Part shown: positions 10,401 to 22,099 of the stretch, piece after piece
Layout of the letters: each line of letters opens with the position of its first letter
How positions within the stretch are numbered: position 1 is the first letter of the stretch
From: Zelopaecilomyces penicillatus
Taxonomy: Eukaryota; Ascomycota; Sordariomycetes; Hypocreales; Pseudodiploosporaceae
DNA length: 64,000 bases
Direction of reading: 5' to 3'
NCBI GenBank assembly: GCA_005765155.1
Contig: VCCP01000002.1
Span: forward strand, 4,588,001-4,652,000
Made by a program: the position numbers and the translations under genes
The notes under the pieces: generated by a model
Databases searched by the model: none
What the model was told of the DNA's origin: nothing
What the model saw: only the letters and a program-made list of their open reading frames with translations

Positions 10401-12983
10401 ACGGTGATGGCAGGAGATTTTTCTTTTGGGGTGGCACTTTTTTTCCCATGAGGGGTTGCCAGAATGGCGGGGCTCTCGCAGGGTTGTTTTACAGGTACAA
10501 GTACAACGGGCATGGATGGGCATGGTCACGGTTTTTTTTTTTTTTCATTACAACATGATATCCATTGGGTCAGCTTGTGATTTTTTACATACATGGACAG
10601 GCTAGACAGTCTTTCAAGCACAGTTGGGAGATCACTCTCCGGCTGCGTTGCAGAATTGAAGTGGTAACAGTGAAGCAGTTACTTGGTCAGGTTGTTAGTG
10701 TATTCACCAGTACCGTAGACAAGCTTATCCCACTGACGGCATAGGATTTTACAGCGTGGGCCAGCAACGTGCTCGGCTGCGGTAAAAATCACCAGGACAG
10801 ATGCTTACAGTGAGTGTACCAACCCTACTCCGTAGACAGTTTATTGGATTCCGTTGGTTGATTCCGCGATCGCGGGTCGTGAAATTCTATAGGGTAGGTG
10901 GGACAGACTGTGAAACTTGGAAATATGCAAGAACCCGTAAATGATTGAGCCCCTTGTTGCCGAGTTCTTGCGGGGAATATCTGTAAATATCTTTTGCGTG
11001 GTATGACTAAAAGAGTAAAATGCCCGCATTATCAGAGAACCAGTCATGGATAAGATTGACAGACAGACATGACATCCCACCCCAGTCTCAGTCTGCGACC
11101 GAATGATACATCAGCTGGCCTATAACAGAGCAATGTTGAAGACGGAAGGTGTTACAACCCATGCCGGCGCTTCCCTTGCGGGAAAAAGTGATCGATCCGA
11201 TGCAGAAGCTGTGGATGTTGCCACCAGACCAGTTCAATGGCTTTTTCTTTTCTTTTCGGTTGGTGCCTAAGAATCAACCAACAACAAACAGACAAAGCAC
11301 ACATTTTGTCCGTGTGTGTCGCGGCGATCTCGGAGACCACACGCAGGCGGCCGTGTTGCTGGGGCAACCCACAGATCCAGACTCTTTCTGACTTGACCAT
11401 CCGGGAACAGGAGGCAATGTTCGGTGTGAAAGGACGCCTCGGCTTGGGGGGACTGCTGCTGAGCGGGGCGACCGCCGTGATCCGTCGGTGTGCCGGATGG
11501 TACAGCAGTGAGGAGTCCATACTACAGTGGATGAAACCCACTGTAGGTTCCCCGGAAGAGCTGTGGGCGGTTTAGGCAACGGTCTCCAGTGGTTCCGTGC
11601 CCCTGGAAGCCGGGACAACGGGGGCCTGGAGGCATGGTGCGTGCTGTTCAGCGGTGAAAAAGCTGAAATGATGTGCTGTATATTACAGTAAAAGCAGCAC
11701 ATTTGTGGACATACGGCCTCATGCGCAGGATATTAAAGGCCAATTGGAATGAGATGGGTGTCATCATCACGCCCACTCAAAGGGTGAGGCAGCTGTACGT
11801 AGGTATGCATCGCGTACGACTACTTTGCATGACATCGCTGCATCGAATGATCGGGGTATTGACTTTTCGGGGACATGACGCACACTCTATTTCCTCCCCG
11901 TGCCTTAAGTTAGACGTGAGGGGCAAACAACGAGAAAAAAAGGCAAGGGGATCAGATCATGTCGCCAGCTTCTCCAGCCATCCGCTTTAGGACCTCCACA
12001 TGTCTGGGCGCTGTGAGCTGGCAGGTGGGAGTGGACGTCAGACGGGAGCTCTCCACTTTTTCTGCGCTGTGCGTTATCGCCCAGCCACTCCGTCAGGCAC
12101 TTGTGGGGCCGACAAGCCTACAGGTACCTAGCACAGGCTCTATGGCGCTACGGCGGTGCCTGTATTTGTGCCTGTTCAGCACTAACTAGTCCGCTGGGAT
12201 GGGGAACGGGGACCTTCACGTTCTTCTCCCGTCCGGCTGGGCCCCTCTTTCATTTGTCGCCGGCGAGTTCGAGGCCCCAGCGCAAGGGCAAGCAAAACAC
12301 TCATCACTCACTCACCACCACCACCCATCGCGAACTCGACTCGAACACGAACGGAGAAACAGCCGCCACGCGACCGCCCAATCCCGTGTCTCTCCCTGCA
12401 ATTGGAAACATCTTTCACATCTGGCACGACAACGAAAAGCCAGTCGTCACCCACAGCACACACAAGTTAAACAGGGTGGGGGCTTGGGCTCGTGCTCTGC
12501 AGGTCTCTGCAGCTAGTTGGGCGGGAATCAGCAAGGGCCGGCGACGCCTTCGACGTGGCAAGTCCCCGCCTCACCCACAGGTGCAGACGACGACGACGGT
12601 ACCGGAGCGGCAGAAGCTTCTTAGAGGTGGGAAGGGAAGAAGACTTGGAATAAGGGATTTGATAGGGGGAACTTGAAAAAAAAAAGAACAAGTGCGGGTG
12701 TATAAATATTCTGCGGCCCGCCCCCGTTCTGGGGAAAGAGGATCCTTCTTTTCTCTTTCGTCTTTGCACCAAAAGTCACACCTGCTCGCCGCGGGCGACG
12801 ATACAAGAGGTGGAGGAGGCGGCGGCTTTAACGGACAATCTCAATCGAGTTTTACCGAGACGATCGAGTGGTGCAAACCTGTGCGCCTTGAATACATAGA
12901 AGAAGAAAGGGAAAACAAGAGAGAGGAAGTGTGCGGTTGGAGGAGGAGGAGGATAAACAAGAACAAACATCAACTCGCTCATT
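10401..12983. other. 2.6 kb intergenic region
   Basis: No gene supported. It contains the arginase 3' flank with a T-run near 10531-10546, and a TACTCCGTA 9-mer at 10826-10834. The GC-rich promoter and leader of the next gene lie at the right, with a TATA box at 12701. Overlapping open frames at 12101-12676 are low complexity and compositionally unlike proteins. Confidence 0.55.
12701..12708 (+). promoter_or_regulatory. TATA box
   Basis: TATAAATA, 276 bp before the ATG of the four-helix membrane protein. If used, it implies a leader of roughly 250 nt. Confidence 0.5.
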
Positions 12984-13735
12984 ATGGCGGCTACGAAATC
13001 AATGCTGAGCGGCAGCTCGGCAGTCTACGAACGCAGAGTCGGGAGTCATATTCGAACATACCATTGGCCGCCTCTACAGCTCAACTTTTGGATCTTTGTC
13101 ATGCTGCTCGCCTCGACGAGCATCATGGGTGTCTTTGGCTCTTTCATCCAGATCCAGACCCAGCTTAAGCTTCCCGTTCCCTGGTAGAGCCTCCCCAGAT
13201 TCCTCTCCTACAACTGGCTGCCAAAGCTTCTCTTCCCCATTGGATTATCGGCCTTGGACTAACCATGGTGTGGCTCTTCTTTGCAGGTACTTCCCATATT
13301 ACATCACCGTCGGCGCAATTGCCGTATGCTTCATCGGCGGCATATTTTGGCTAATAGCCAACCGTCGATTATTACCAGCGATTGTCATGATAGGGGCCTT
13401 TATGCTCTTTGTCATGTGGATCGTTGGTCTAATAGTCGTCTCGATTGAGCTCTGGGGGCCTAATGGGTCAGTTCAGGGCAACTGCAATCTGCGGGTCTTT
13501 AATCGGAACCCGACAGGTAGAACAGAAGAGACGCTGGCATGGCTACAACAGAAGAGTATATGTAAGTCTGGTTTCGACCCTCTTGTTAATTTGCTCAACA
13601 TCATCATAGTGGTTTAAAGACGCTAACCCACATATAGGTCAATGTTGGCATCTCGTCTTTGCCATGTCATTAACAGGGGCGATATTCCTGTTCTGGGTCA
13701 TGATAATGGCATATCAAGTATTTGCCGACTCCTAG
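12984..13735 (+). CDS. Small tetraspan (MARVEL-like) membrane protein
   Basis: Exons 12984-13183, 13287-13561 and 13638-13735 give 190 aa. Both joins restore membrane-protein frames (VPWYFPYY and KSICQCWHLVF). Four hydrophobic helices are visible: about residues 29-52 (FWIFVMLLASTSIMG), 68-91 (TVGAIAVCFIGGIFW), 96-122 (IVMIGAFMLFVMWIVGL) and 163-187 (LTGAIFLFWVMIMAY). There is no signal peptide. The layout resembles fungal MARVEL-type proteins, which take part in membrane organisation and vesicle traffic. I do not recognise a named orthologue. The long leader and TATA box suggest regulated expression. It follows arginase on the same strand 2.6 kb away, with no sign of functional linkage. Confidence 0.8.
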
Positions 13736-16158
13736 CCCAAAGCTGGCGACTCTTGAAGAGCGCTGTTACAATCTTTGATCATTTAAGACGACAGAAAGCA
13801 GCCTGTGTTGGGGGCTGTGAATAATTACGATTGAAAAGAAAAAACGAACAAACGGAGCACTACCAGCCTCATTTTACGCAACTGGCGAACGCCCAACTCG
13901 CTTCGACCCAGTCGCCTGACTAAAAACACCATCACTTTAGAATCCTTCTCTTCCTCCCTCTTTGGTGTTTTTCTTTTGTTTGTTCATCTATCCATCTGAT
14001 TGGGAAATCGAACGTGTTCAGATTGTAACGAGTGTATGGGCTTTTTGTTTAAGGATATTATTACATCGCGGGAAGCATATGGCCGGAGTTTTTGTTTTTC
14101 TCAATTGCTTTTGCCGACTTCTTCTTCGACACGACCTGTATCAAATGGTCCTGCTGCGCGACGCACCATTTTTCTTATATTATACCTTTGTACTAAATGT
14201 TAATTATCTCTGTTTTTCGTTTCTAGACTAGATTGAATGTGTCTTGTAGCCAAGAGCGAGAAATTGATTATGTGTTTTCGTTGCAGATATCATGTCTTCA
14301 CCGTACAGTATGACGTTGCCTTTGTTACCTTGGTTGCTTTTTATCGACAACGCTCCACTGGACCTTTGATTAGAGGCTCTGAAGTACGTCACTCTGATGT
14401 AAGAATAGACAGTAAAGAAAATCGGGACAATGCGAATTGGTTGACTTCACTTCCAAACTGCACCTCAAGCAATTACCCAGATACAGTTTAACCGGAAGGG
14501 AATCTCCTGTACTTTGATTTTTGCCCATCGAACACGTACACCAGCATATGAGCTTGTCAAATAATGCCCGTAAGATTCGAATTTGCACTGATCTTGGTCT
14601 GTTACGTACCCGGCGATTCAGGTGAAAGTATGCTCAATCACCACATCACGATGTGACAAACTTACTTCGAGCGGTATAGTTGCGATTAGATCCTCTCAAC
14701 TTTTCATAATCAAGTTCTGATAGCCTCTAGAGCGGGAGCAGGTTTGAAGTATATTTCATAGATTTAAATAAGCCGCAATTCGGTACACGCAGCCGGCCAA
14801 AAAAATTGATTAAACATTGCGTGGACACGAATGCAGCCTTGTTTACACAACAAGCCTCAACGAAGGCAACATGCTACACCATGTGGCCACGCCGCCCCTT
14901 CAACGCCTTTGGATTCATGTAAAACGCATGCGCCGTTTAATAATCTCGCAAATTGCTTCCACATGCTGTCAGATCTCATACATCACACAAGGAAGGGCAG
15001 TATTTTCGCAAAATACCCATATATAGTATCAAACCGGGCGGATTGAGTCGAGGTTAGTGTTATTGACGGCGCACCATTCAGCCTCACCAACGAGCGGAAC
15101 ATGAGAAATAAGCCATTAGCTTTTTTGGTTCAGCTGCATTTGGCACTATTGGGCGCAGCACTGCCACCCCTGGCTACCTCAACTTGCCATGCCATGCCTG
15201 GAGCAGCTACTACTGGTACTCCTACTACGCGACTGCTTGTTCCCAACGATGGGAACCTTTCGGGGACACTGGCAAGCAAATAGCCAAAGTCGTAGAAGGC
15301 GGCAGAGTTGGTTAGTGCAAACGAGCTGGGCCACCAGGCCCCCCGGCTAGTCATGAACAATGGGATAAGGGGAGGCGGGTAATTCCCAAAGCCGTGCCTC
15401 AAGCGCCTTTGCGACTAATAATGACATTGCTGCGCATGTATGAAACAAGCCCGGCTGACTGCGGCACTGGTTATAGATTGTTGGCAAGCTTGTTGATGAT
15501 GATGGTGAGTGGTCGGTTTTAGTCTGCCCGGCTATTAGATGGACAACCCGGCATGATGCGGAAAGGCTCTGGCCGTTCTGCCGATCGACAAACACCCAGA
15601 CTGTATCGAAGATGGCAGTTTAGTTTTACCTGCTTTGCGAATCCTTCTCGCAAAACAAACATGTTCCGGGACTGTCGGCAGTCCTCTTAGTCTCAGCGAT
15701 CGTCTCCGCTCGGCGGCCTCTCCCGGGTCGGGGTTGATGGAGCAAGAGGGAAGGGGGTTGCTCGATAAAAAGCTTCAGCTGCAGGGTTCCCTTGGCATGC
15801 TCCGCGTGCCGCCACAGGGTCCGGAAAGGCTCGACGCTGAGCCGAACGGGAATATGTATTGCATGCGAGGCTCTCGTACCTGTTGCGCTGCATCCGTAAC
15901 TTGAACCAGCTGGGGCGCATTCGAGCATCCTCCTACCGCAACACCTGGTAGGTGCGTAGGCTCGGTTTAGCCCCTCATGCCCCGGGCGACGAGGCAGCAT
16001 CTAGGAAACAATCGAGGCAGAAAGAACCACAGCGCATGGCCAACGCAATAATAGCATAGTCACCTAGGTGCCAAACGGAGGACCATTCTGGACCCGCGAA
16101 AGGGGGTGGAAGCGTCTGGGACGGGGTGACGTATACGGCCTAGTTGCCAGCGCCAGCA

Positions 16159-16185
16159 CCCCTCCAGCACCCCCTCCTGACCCCT
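16159..16185 (+). promoter_or_regulatory. Triple CCCCT (STRE-like) cluster
   Basis: CCCCT at 16159-16163, 16171-16175 and 16181-16185, spaced 12 and 10 bp, with an AGGGG in the other orientation at 16101-16105. CCCCT/AGGGG is the stress response element bound by Msn2/4-type zinc-finger factors. The cluster lies about 360 bp before the ATG of the small disordered protein. Confidence 0.55.
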
Positions 16186-16426
16186 CCTAAATGTAGTAGC
16201 CCATGGGCAGAGGGAGCTGGGATGGGGGGTGGAAACGCGCCAGAGCAGCAGCTTTGTTCGCAGGCCTCCCTTAGCACTGCCTGGCTCGCCTGGCTAGTTT
16301 CTGCGAGAAGAGTGGTGAGGCGTAACCTGAGCTCATGGATGGAGAAAAAAAGATGGAGCTGAGAGGGCGGTGGGATAAATTAAGGGCAGCTCCAGATTTG
16401 CATTGAGAGCAGCCCGCTTGGCCGGC

Positions 16427-16434
16427 TATATAAA
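16427..16434 (+). promoter_or_regulatory. TATA box
   Basis: TATATAAA 111 bp before the ATG at 16545, in a good position for a leader of about 80 nt. Confidence 0.7.
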
Positions 16435-16544
16435 TCCAGCAGCCCTCCCTCACCTGCTACCCCACCTTGGACCCTGATCATCAACACAATCCTGAACATC
16501 ATCTCTGTTAAACCACAAACCCACTTTCGGCCCATCTCATCACA

Positions 16545-16944
16545 ATGGATTTCCTCAAGAAGGCCATGAGCAGCAGCAGCAGCAGCAAGCCCGCTGCCGA
16601 CCCCAACGCTCCCGCTGCCCAGAAGGAGGACTATGCCGACAAGGGTGAGTTTTCCATTCATACTATCCAATCCATATTCATCAATCCCCCCCCTTCTAAA
16701 GAAACATCGGGGCTAACTGTGAGACTTCCTTTTCAAACAGGCTTCAGCTTCCTCGCCAAGAAGGCTGGCATCAACATTAGCCGCGAGAACCAGGAGAAGA
16801 TCACCGACGCTGGCCGCGGAGCTTATGAGAAGTCTTCTGGGTATGTCGACAAGTCCTCCATCCGTTCTTCTTCTTTGAACGTGAGTTTGCTAACATTTGG
16901 TTCCTACCAACAGCAAGAAGGTTCCTGAGAAGTTCTCCAACTAA
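16545..16944 (+). CDS. Small disordered conserved fungal protein, 76 aa
   Basis: Three exons (16545-16644, 16741-16840, 16914-16944) with perfect GT/AG introns give 76 aa. The N-terminus is MDFLKKAM, then a run of six serines encoded by AGC repeats and an Ala/Pro/Asp linker. A conserved-looking core follows with DYADKGFSFLAKKAGINIS, EKITDAGRGAYEK and the end GKKVPEKFSN. It has no signal peptide, cysteine or membrane segment, and it is rich in Lys, Asp and Ser. I recognise the core as that of a fungal-only small protein family without an assigned function. The strong TATA box, CCCCT cluster, clean Kozak (CACAATGG) and nearby poly(A) signal suggest a highly expressed, stress-responsive gene. 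That is inference. Confidence 0.8.
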
Positions 16945-17300
16945 GTTTAGTGAGACGAAGGGGGGGTAGATGGCCACACATGGCTATGGGCTGTGAGCCT
17001 GGATAATAGTGCATGATGTTAATGATACCTGAAGAAATAAATCTTTCAACCAAATTTGGACCTCCCTTGGCCTGTTTGTGCTGCTTATTGATATGAAAAA
17101 CGTTATGAAAAGTGATTTCTTCATCCTTGATGTACGAAAGAAGGAGATGTACTTCTAATCAAAGCCCCACACCCAGTAGCATGCTTCCAGAAGCGTGCTA
17201 CCGCCCATATATCCTCATATATTCTAACTAACTTTACACACTTTGTACATGAGTATATCTATATATAAACTTTGACATACATAATGCTGATACATACCCT
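16945..17300. other. Convergent intergenic, 356 bp
   Basis: 3' flanks of the 76 aa gene (plus) and the Mtf1-like gene (minus). AT-rich near 17210-17280; nothing else seen. Confidence 0.7.
17036..17041 (+). terminator. Poly(A) signal AATAAA
   Basis: Perfect AATAAA 92 nt after the stop codon of the 76 aa gene. Confidence 0.6.
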
Positions 17301-19185
17301 TCAAAATGCCAACCCCGTTGCGCCAGACTTCGTATCCTCCTCATCACTATCATCCGCATCTTCCACCAGCCGGCCCAGCATCTGCGCATACGTTGGCCTA
17401 AACGGCCAGTTCATCCACGCTTGCAGAATCTCTGACCATTGCTCCTCATTCATAGAACGCACAGTCAGCGCTCCGAACCCCGTCATCGGCGTACCGCCGC
17501 GAGCAAGGTCTCTCACGCTGGGACACTCTGTAATGAGATCACCAAAGCCGCCCCAAACGCCTTCCATGGCTTTTTGAATGGGTAGAAGAGTTTGGTGGAA
17601 CCAAAAACGCAGCATGACTTCGGACATGTCGCCTGAGCGGTTGCTGTTTGGTCCATACTGAAGGAACACGGGGTGCATCGCCTTGGGCTGGATATCAAGC
17701 AGTGCCGTCGGCGCATTGGGGAAGAACTCGTCGTCTTTAGCGGCCAGCGGTTCGTACGCCCGTCTGTCCCAGAGTAGAGCAGGGGTTTCTTGGCGGAAAA
17801 GATGGTAGCTGTCCTTCAACACGTTGAACTCATTCCGGGAATTCTTTTTCAAGTTGTCGATTTTTTCGTTCCAGGCTGCATTAGCTAGGACGAATTGGTC
17901 GGGTGAAGAAGCGGCAAGTTGTGCTATAGTCTCACGTTCTTGTAAAAGCTCCAGGTACGTGAGCGCATCCCCATGGTCATATTTCTCGCGTTGGCGGAGA
18001 GCCTTGAGACGCTTCGAGGCATCTTTGGAGGAGCTGCTTTGTAGTTCTTGTTCAAGCTCCTCAAGCTCCTGCTTAAATGGTCGCGTAAGTGTTGGAGCCC
18101 GAACACCTGCCAGCTTCTGGCCCATAAGACCAAGTGAAGCCATTGATTCTGCGTAAGACCTTGTCTCACGGCCGAGCGGCATTTGCATGCCAGCTGCTTT
18201 CATTCGTTCCAGCACGTTAAACCCTGATTCGATATTGATCCACTCGTCCCGTAGTGCGTTGCGATCTTGCACCTCGGCGTCTTGTCCCGCTACCTCATGG
18301 ATCCATTCACACGAGAGCTCTGCTTCAAATGCACTGCGTTTTCGGCGATTGATGGATCGCGGTATCAGCCTGCGTTTGTCCTCGTCATTAACCCAGAGCA
18401 GCATTCGCACTAGCCCATATCTTTGAAAAAGTGAAGACGTTCGGATGCTCGACATGAGCTGGTAAATCACCATGGTGCTGATGCTATCAAATCCCTGGAA
18501 CGTCTTCTTGGGGAAGTTGGACAGATTTGCCGTGATGAGTAGCGTGTCGTTGCGTTGGCGGGCTGCCTCTTTGCCTGCCTCGGGTTGGTGAGAAAGGTGT
18601 GTGCGAATCATTTCAAATAGATCCTTCCAGACAAGGCCGGACTGCGGTATGAGCTGAACATTCTTCTTCGAAAGAAGGTCGCTAAGGTATGGTTTGTACA
18701 GGTCGGCATCAAGATCCATCATGATGTGATTGCGTGGCTCAAGACAGTCGTGCAACTTGCTGCTCCATACCCCAGCTCCGGGGTTCAAATCGACGAGATC
18801 ACATCCTTTATGACGCTCGAGTGATGGGCCTAAGTATTTCACAATGTCGTCTGCCACGCATATCAGCAACTCATCTCTATACAAGCACCGTTGCCTAAAC
18901 AGAACCCAACCTAGTGCCTTATCAATGGGGAGACATACCACAAAGCTGCTCGCCCACAATGTTTACCCGCCGAGGCTCTATTGCTCGAAGGGCATTGGCC
19001 TTTTTTCGGCCTCCGGTGCGCTTCCAAATTCCCGTGTTTTCGAGCTGTTTCGCTACATCGCTGGTGGCGGACAGCATTGAAGGTGTTTTTAGGGGCGTTG
19101 TAGACTTCGCTCGCGTCTGGAGCAGTGCTGGCTGGCAGACCAGCCTTGCCAAGCTTGCCTGCCCATCTCGAAGACGCGCCAACAT
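17301..19185 (-). CDS. mtf1: Mitochondrial transcription factor 1 (rRNA dimethyltransferase-like)
   Basis: Exon 1 is 19185-18939 and exon 2 is 18850-17301, with an 88 bp intron (donor GTATGT, acceptor GGCAG). The join rebuilds GEQLCDDIVKYLGPSLERH; the product is 598 aa. The N-terminus is basic and arginine-rich, as for a mitochondrial targeting peptide. A SAM-methyltransferase motif I is preserved as VDLNPGAGVWSSKL, followed by an acidic loop (MMDLDADLY) and ANLSNFPKK. This is the KsgA/Dim1-like fold of Mtf1, which helps the mitochondrial RNA polymerase open promoters. The C-terminal 250 residues are charged and partly coiled coil. The length fits the larger filamentous-fungal homologues (yeast Mtf1 is about 340 aa). 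An unassigned mitochondrial rRNA methyltransferase is the alternative. Confidence 0.65.
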
Positions 19186-19697
19186 GTGGTAAGGAAATTC
19201 AGGCCATGCGATGCCGTAGTTGTCGATATTAAACCTGATGCTGAATCTTGAGAGAAGCTGCAGCTTCGAAAAAGAAATGACCGGGGTCTAAATAATGGCG
19301 TCACCCCACCACATTTTGGAAGCCTCAGTGAACTAACTACCCTGTAACAGTCTGGACAGATAGAGGGAAGCTTGCCAACGTTGTCTTCCTTCATCTAAAT
19401 GAGGTGTTAATATTACACAAGAGTTCTTTAGCTGTCTTTGCAAAACTGAAGACTATGCAATTCATATTGAACACGAACTCCAACCTCCAGGAGTAACACC
19501 AAACAGGAAATTCTCTATAACATCAGACAATACCATAGGTGTGCTCGCCGTGAATTTCACACTATCTTGCAGGAACATTGTTCCCAGACTCCTGGACTGA
19601 TAAAAATTAACATGTATGTATAAGCGTGCCAATATGCCCAAGTAACTCCTCAAGACTCCACCGCCATTTCATTCTTTCTAGAGTCAAAGCCAGGATC
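19186..19697. other. Intergenic, 512 bp
   Basis: Promoter of the Mtf1-like gene and 3' flank of VPS4, both on minus. Nothing else recognised. Confidence 0.65.
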
Positions 19698-21099
19698 CTA
19701 TGCCCCCTCGCTACCAAATTCATTAGTCCAGTCAATTTGTTTCTCGATATCGTCTTTAGATACTGTTGGATGTGAGTCGTCCAAGGCTAACTCGAAGTCT
19801 TTACGCAGAACATCTGGAGCTAGTAGCTCTTCCGCCTTGACATCGTCATACGTCATTTCGATCCCCTCTGCGTCGCCCGGAGAACAGGGCGTCAACATCC
19901 GATTCCCGTCTTTCATGACCTGCAATTGAGTTTAGCACGTTGTTCTAGATCATGGGGCTCCATGACATACTGCTTTGAAATGAGTGGCTTGGAGAATTTT
20001 GCGAACAGGCCGCATGAGTGCGTGCTGGACAACATTACTGATATCGCTGCCTGAAAAACCATCTGATTTGGTTGATAGGACGCTATAATCGCTTGCCTGC
20101 AATGCAGTGTCCGTGTCTCCAATTTCAAGCTTGAACATTCTGGCACGGCCGTTGGGATCTGGCAGACCGATGTGTACTCGCCTCTGAAATCGTCGCCGAA
20201 TAGCCGCGTCCAGTTGCCATGGAATGTTCGTTGCGCCCAACACAAGGATCCCCTTGCTGTCGTTACCAACACCATCCATCTGAACAAGGATCTCCGTCTT
20301 AATACGTCGAGAGGCTTCCGATTCTCCTTCACCTCTTGGTCCACAAAGAGCGTCGATTTCATCGATAAAAATGACGGATGGCTTATTCTCCCTAGCCATG
20401 GAGAACAGAAGCTTAACAAGCCTGGCCGCCACCTCGTTATTAGCTTCTGACATCGGCAGTGCAGGCAAGCGTGACAAACCTTTCGCTCTCACCCATCCAT
20501 TTGCTAACCAAGTCGGAGCTGCTGATACTGAAAAAAGTGCTGTTCGCCTCCGTTGCCACAGCTTTTGCCAGATAACTTTTGCCGGTTCCTGGAGGCCCAT
20601 ATAACAATATCCCCTTCCATGCCTGCCGTTTGCCTTGGAATAGGTTCGGGAATTTTATGGGCAGCACAACCGCTTCTTTTAGTGTCTCCTTTGCACCTTC
20701 CAACCCAGCTATGTCTTCCCACCTCACATTGGGCCGCTCTTGTAAGATTGCCCCAGACAGTGCGTTCCGGAGTTTCTTGTTATCTTCGTCTTCGGCTGGT
20801 GCTTTATTTTTGCCAGTGCTGGCTCCATTGGAGCTCATGGGAGCTTTGCCACCATTTGAGTTGTTCTCAGCCTCGGACTGTAAGAACTGTTTGAGTTTCT
20901 CGGCACGGTCTAGGTAGGTCGCCATTTTCTCCTGCATCGTGGCCTTGAGCGCCTTGTTCTTCTCCCACTTCAAAGCTTTAACCCAGAGCTCCATAGAGGA
21001 CATGTAGAGGTCGAACGCCTTTTGATATTCTTTGTTGTGATCGGCTGCAATAGCCTTCTGGACCTCGGCGATAGCCCGGTCCCGAAAGTTGGTCGACAT
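19698..21099 (-). CDS. VPS4: ESCRT disassembly AAA ATPase Vps4
   Basis: Exons 21099-20480, 20421-19971 and 19919-19698 give 430 aa, the normal Vps4 length. Residues 1-75 form the MIT domain (DRAIAEVQKAI, WVKALKWEKNKALK), which binds ESCRT-III tails. A linker follows, then one AAA cassette with Walker A GPPGTGKS (about 168-175), Walker B IFIDEIDAL, arginine fingers in IRRRFQRRVHIGLPD, and the beta domain and C-terminal helix. The first intron (58 bp) has branch point GCTAATAAC and must use the GGCCAG acceptor. The earlier TGTCAG acceptor would shift the frame. Vps4 disassembles ESCRT-III at endosomes, cytokinesis sites and nuclear envelopes. It diverges from prefoldin 6 across 472 bp, and AMSH lies 1.6 kb away. 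Confidence 0.97.
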
Positions 21100-21571
21100 G
21101 TTGATTGCTGCCTTGTCGCTGGCGAACGATGACTGAAAAGAGTTGGATCTATATGGATGACCGGCAACGGGCGACGTGGTATTTTTAGCGTCTCCTATAT
21201 ATATGTCTCAATAAGAAGTTAGGATTCCTCAAGAGATGAACTGTCTGGGACACGACAAATGTTCGTTTACGCTGCGGTGGACGCGAAGCGACGCAATGGA
21301 GTGGATGAGGTAACGCCAGCAACGCACCAGCTCTGCTGGTTGCACTGGCGGGGTAATCAAGAACTTACCACTGTAACGGGGTTAGAGAAGAGGTGGCCGT
21401 TGATAGCGGGGCATTCACAGGGCTGGCAGACGTTCTCAATAGGTCAACTTTGAGGCTTTGGTACTCGATAAATCACAACAAGGGAGATCAAACAGGCTGC
21501 ATCACACCTGAGGTTTAATTGAGCTACACTAAAACATAATATTCGTCCATTGTCCTCATCACCTCGTCACC
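21100..21571. promoter_or_regulatory. Divergent promoter VPS4 / prefoldin 6
   Basis: 472 bp between two divergent ATGs, holding both promoters. There is a TATATATA-like run near 21197-21205 on the VPS4 side. No conserved box is recognised. Confidence 0.5.
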
Positions 21572-22099
21572 ATGGCTGAAGCTCAGGCTCGGCTACAGTC
21601 TCTTTCGGAAGAGTTCCAGAAACTTCAGCAGGGTTCGGACCCCAAGGTCAATTCGGGGAATAATCCGACTGACGAAACTCAGATCTTCAGACTGCAGTGG
21701 CCTCAAGGCAAAAGCTAGAGGGCCAGAAACAGGAGAATGTTGGCGTGAAAAATGTTCACTTATATCATCCCATGTTCCACGAATTGCAGCTAATGACAGG
21801 CAGGAATTTGAGAAGCTAGGCGAGGGCGAGACAATATACAAGCTTGTCGGGCCAGTGTTGTTGAAGCAAGAGAAATTTGAGGCAGAGAGCACTGTGAAGG
21901 GCCGCCTGGACTTCATCAATGGAGAAATGTGTGTTGCATATGATACATTGCCGAAATTGAAAGCTAACACGATGGGTCTAGGTCAAGACTGGAAAAGCAG
22001 ATTCAAGAGTCACAAGAAAAGATTGAGAAGAAAAAGATGGAAATTATTCAACTACAGTCAGGAGCACAGGGCGCTGGGCCCGGACAACAACCACGGTGA
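21572..22099 (+). CDS. yke2: Prefoldin subunit 6 (beta-type)
   Basis: Four short exons: 21572-21632, 21683-21753, 21804-21928 and 21982-22099, with introns of 50, 50 and 53 bp. The product is 124 aa, matching the family. The protein reads as two coiled-coil helices around a beta-hairpin. The N-helix starts MAEAQARLQSLSEEFQKLQQ. The core holds ETIYKLVGPVLLKQEKFEAE and the C-helix RLEKQIQESQEKIEKKKME. Prefoldin is a hexameric cytosolic co-chaperone that hands nascent actin and tubulin to CCT. The first donor (GTTCGG) is weak. It is supported because it restores the conserved QQDLQTAVASRQKLE. The GC-poor short introns have clear branch points (GCTAATGAC, GCTAACAC). Confidence 0.93.

Larger units (their letters stand above)
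13736..16544. other. 2.8 kb intergenic region
   Basis: No gene supported. The left part is the 3' flank of the tetraspan gene (T-rich, 13930-14230). The right part, about 16080-16540, is the promoter of the next small gene, with CCCCT boxes and a TATA box. Nothing recognisable lies between 14250 and 16000. Confidence 0.55.

Noticed and set aside
12101..12676. 191-codon plus-strand frame upstream of the tetraspan gene
   Set aside because: Starts in GC-rich promoter DNA, overlaps another frame of similar quality, and contains no recognisable motif.
20422..20479. Alternative acceptor TGTCAG inside VPS4 intron 1
   Set aside because: It breaks the frame. The GGCCAG acceptor restores GESERLVKLLF, the conserved Vps4 sequence.
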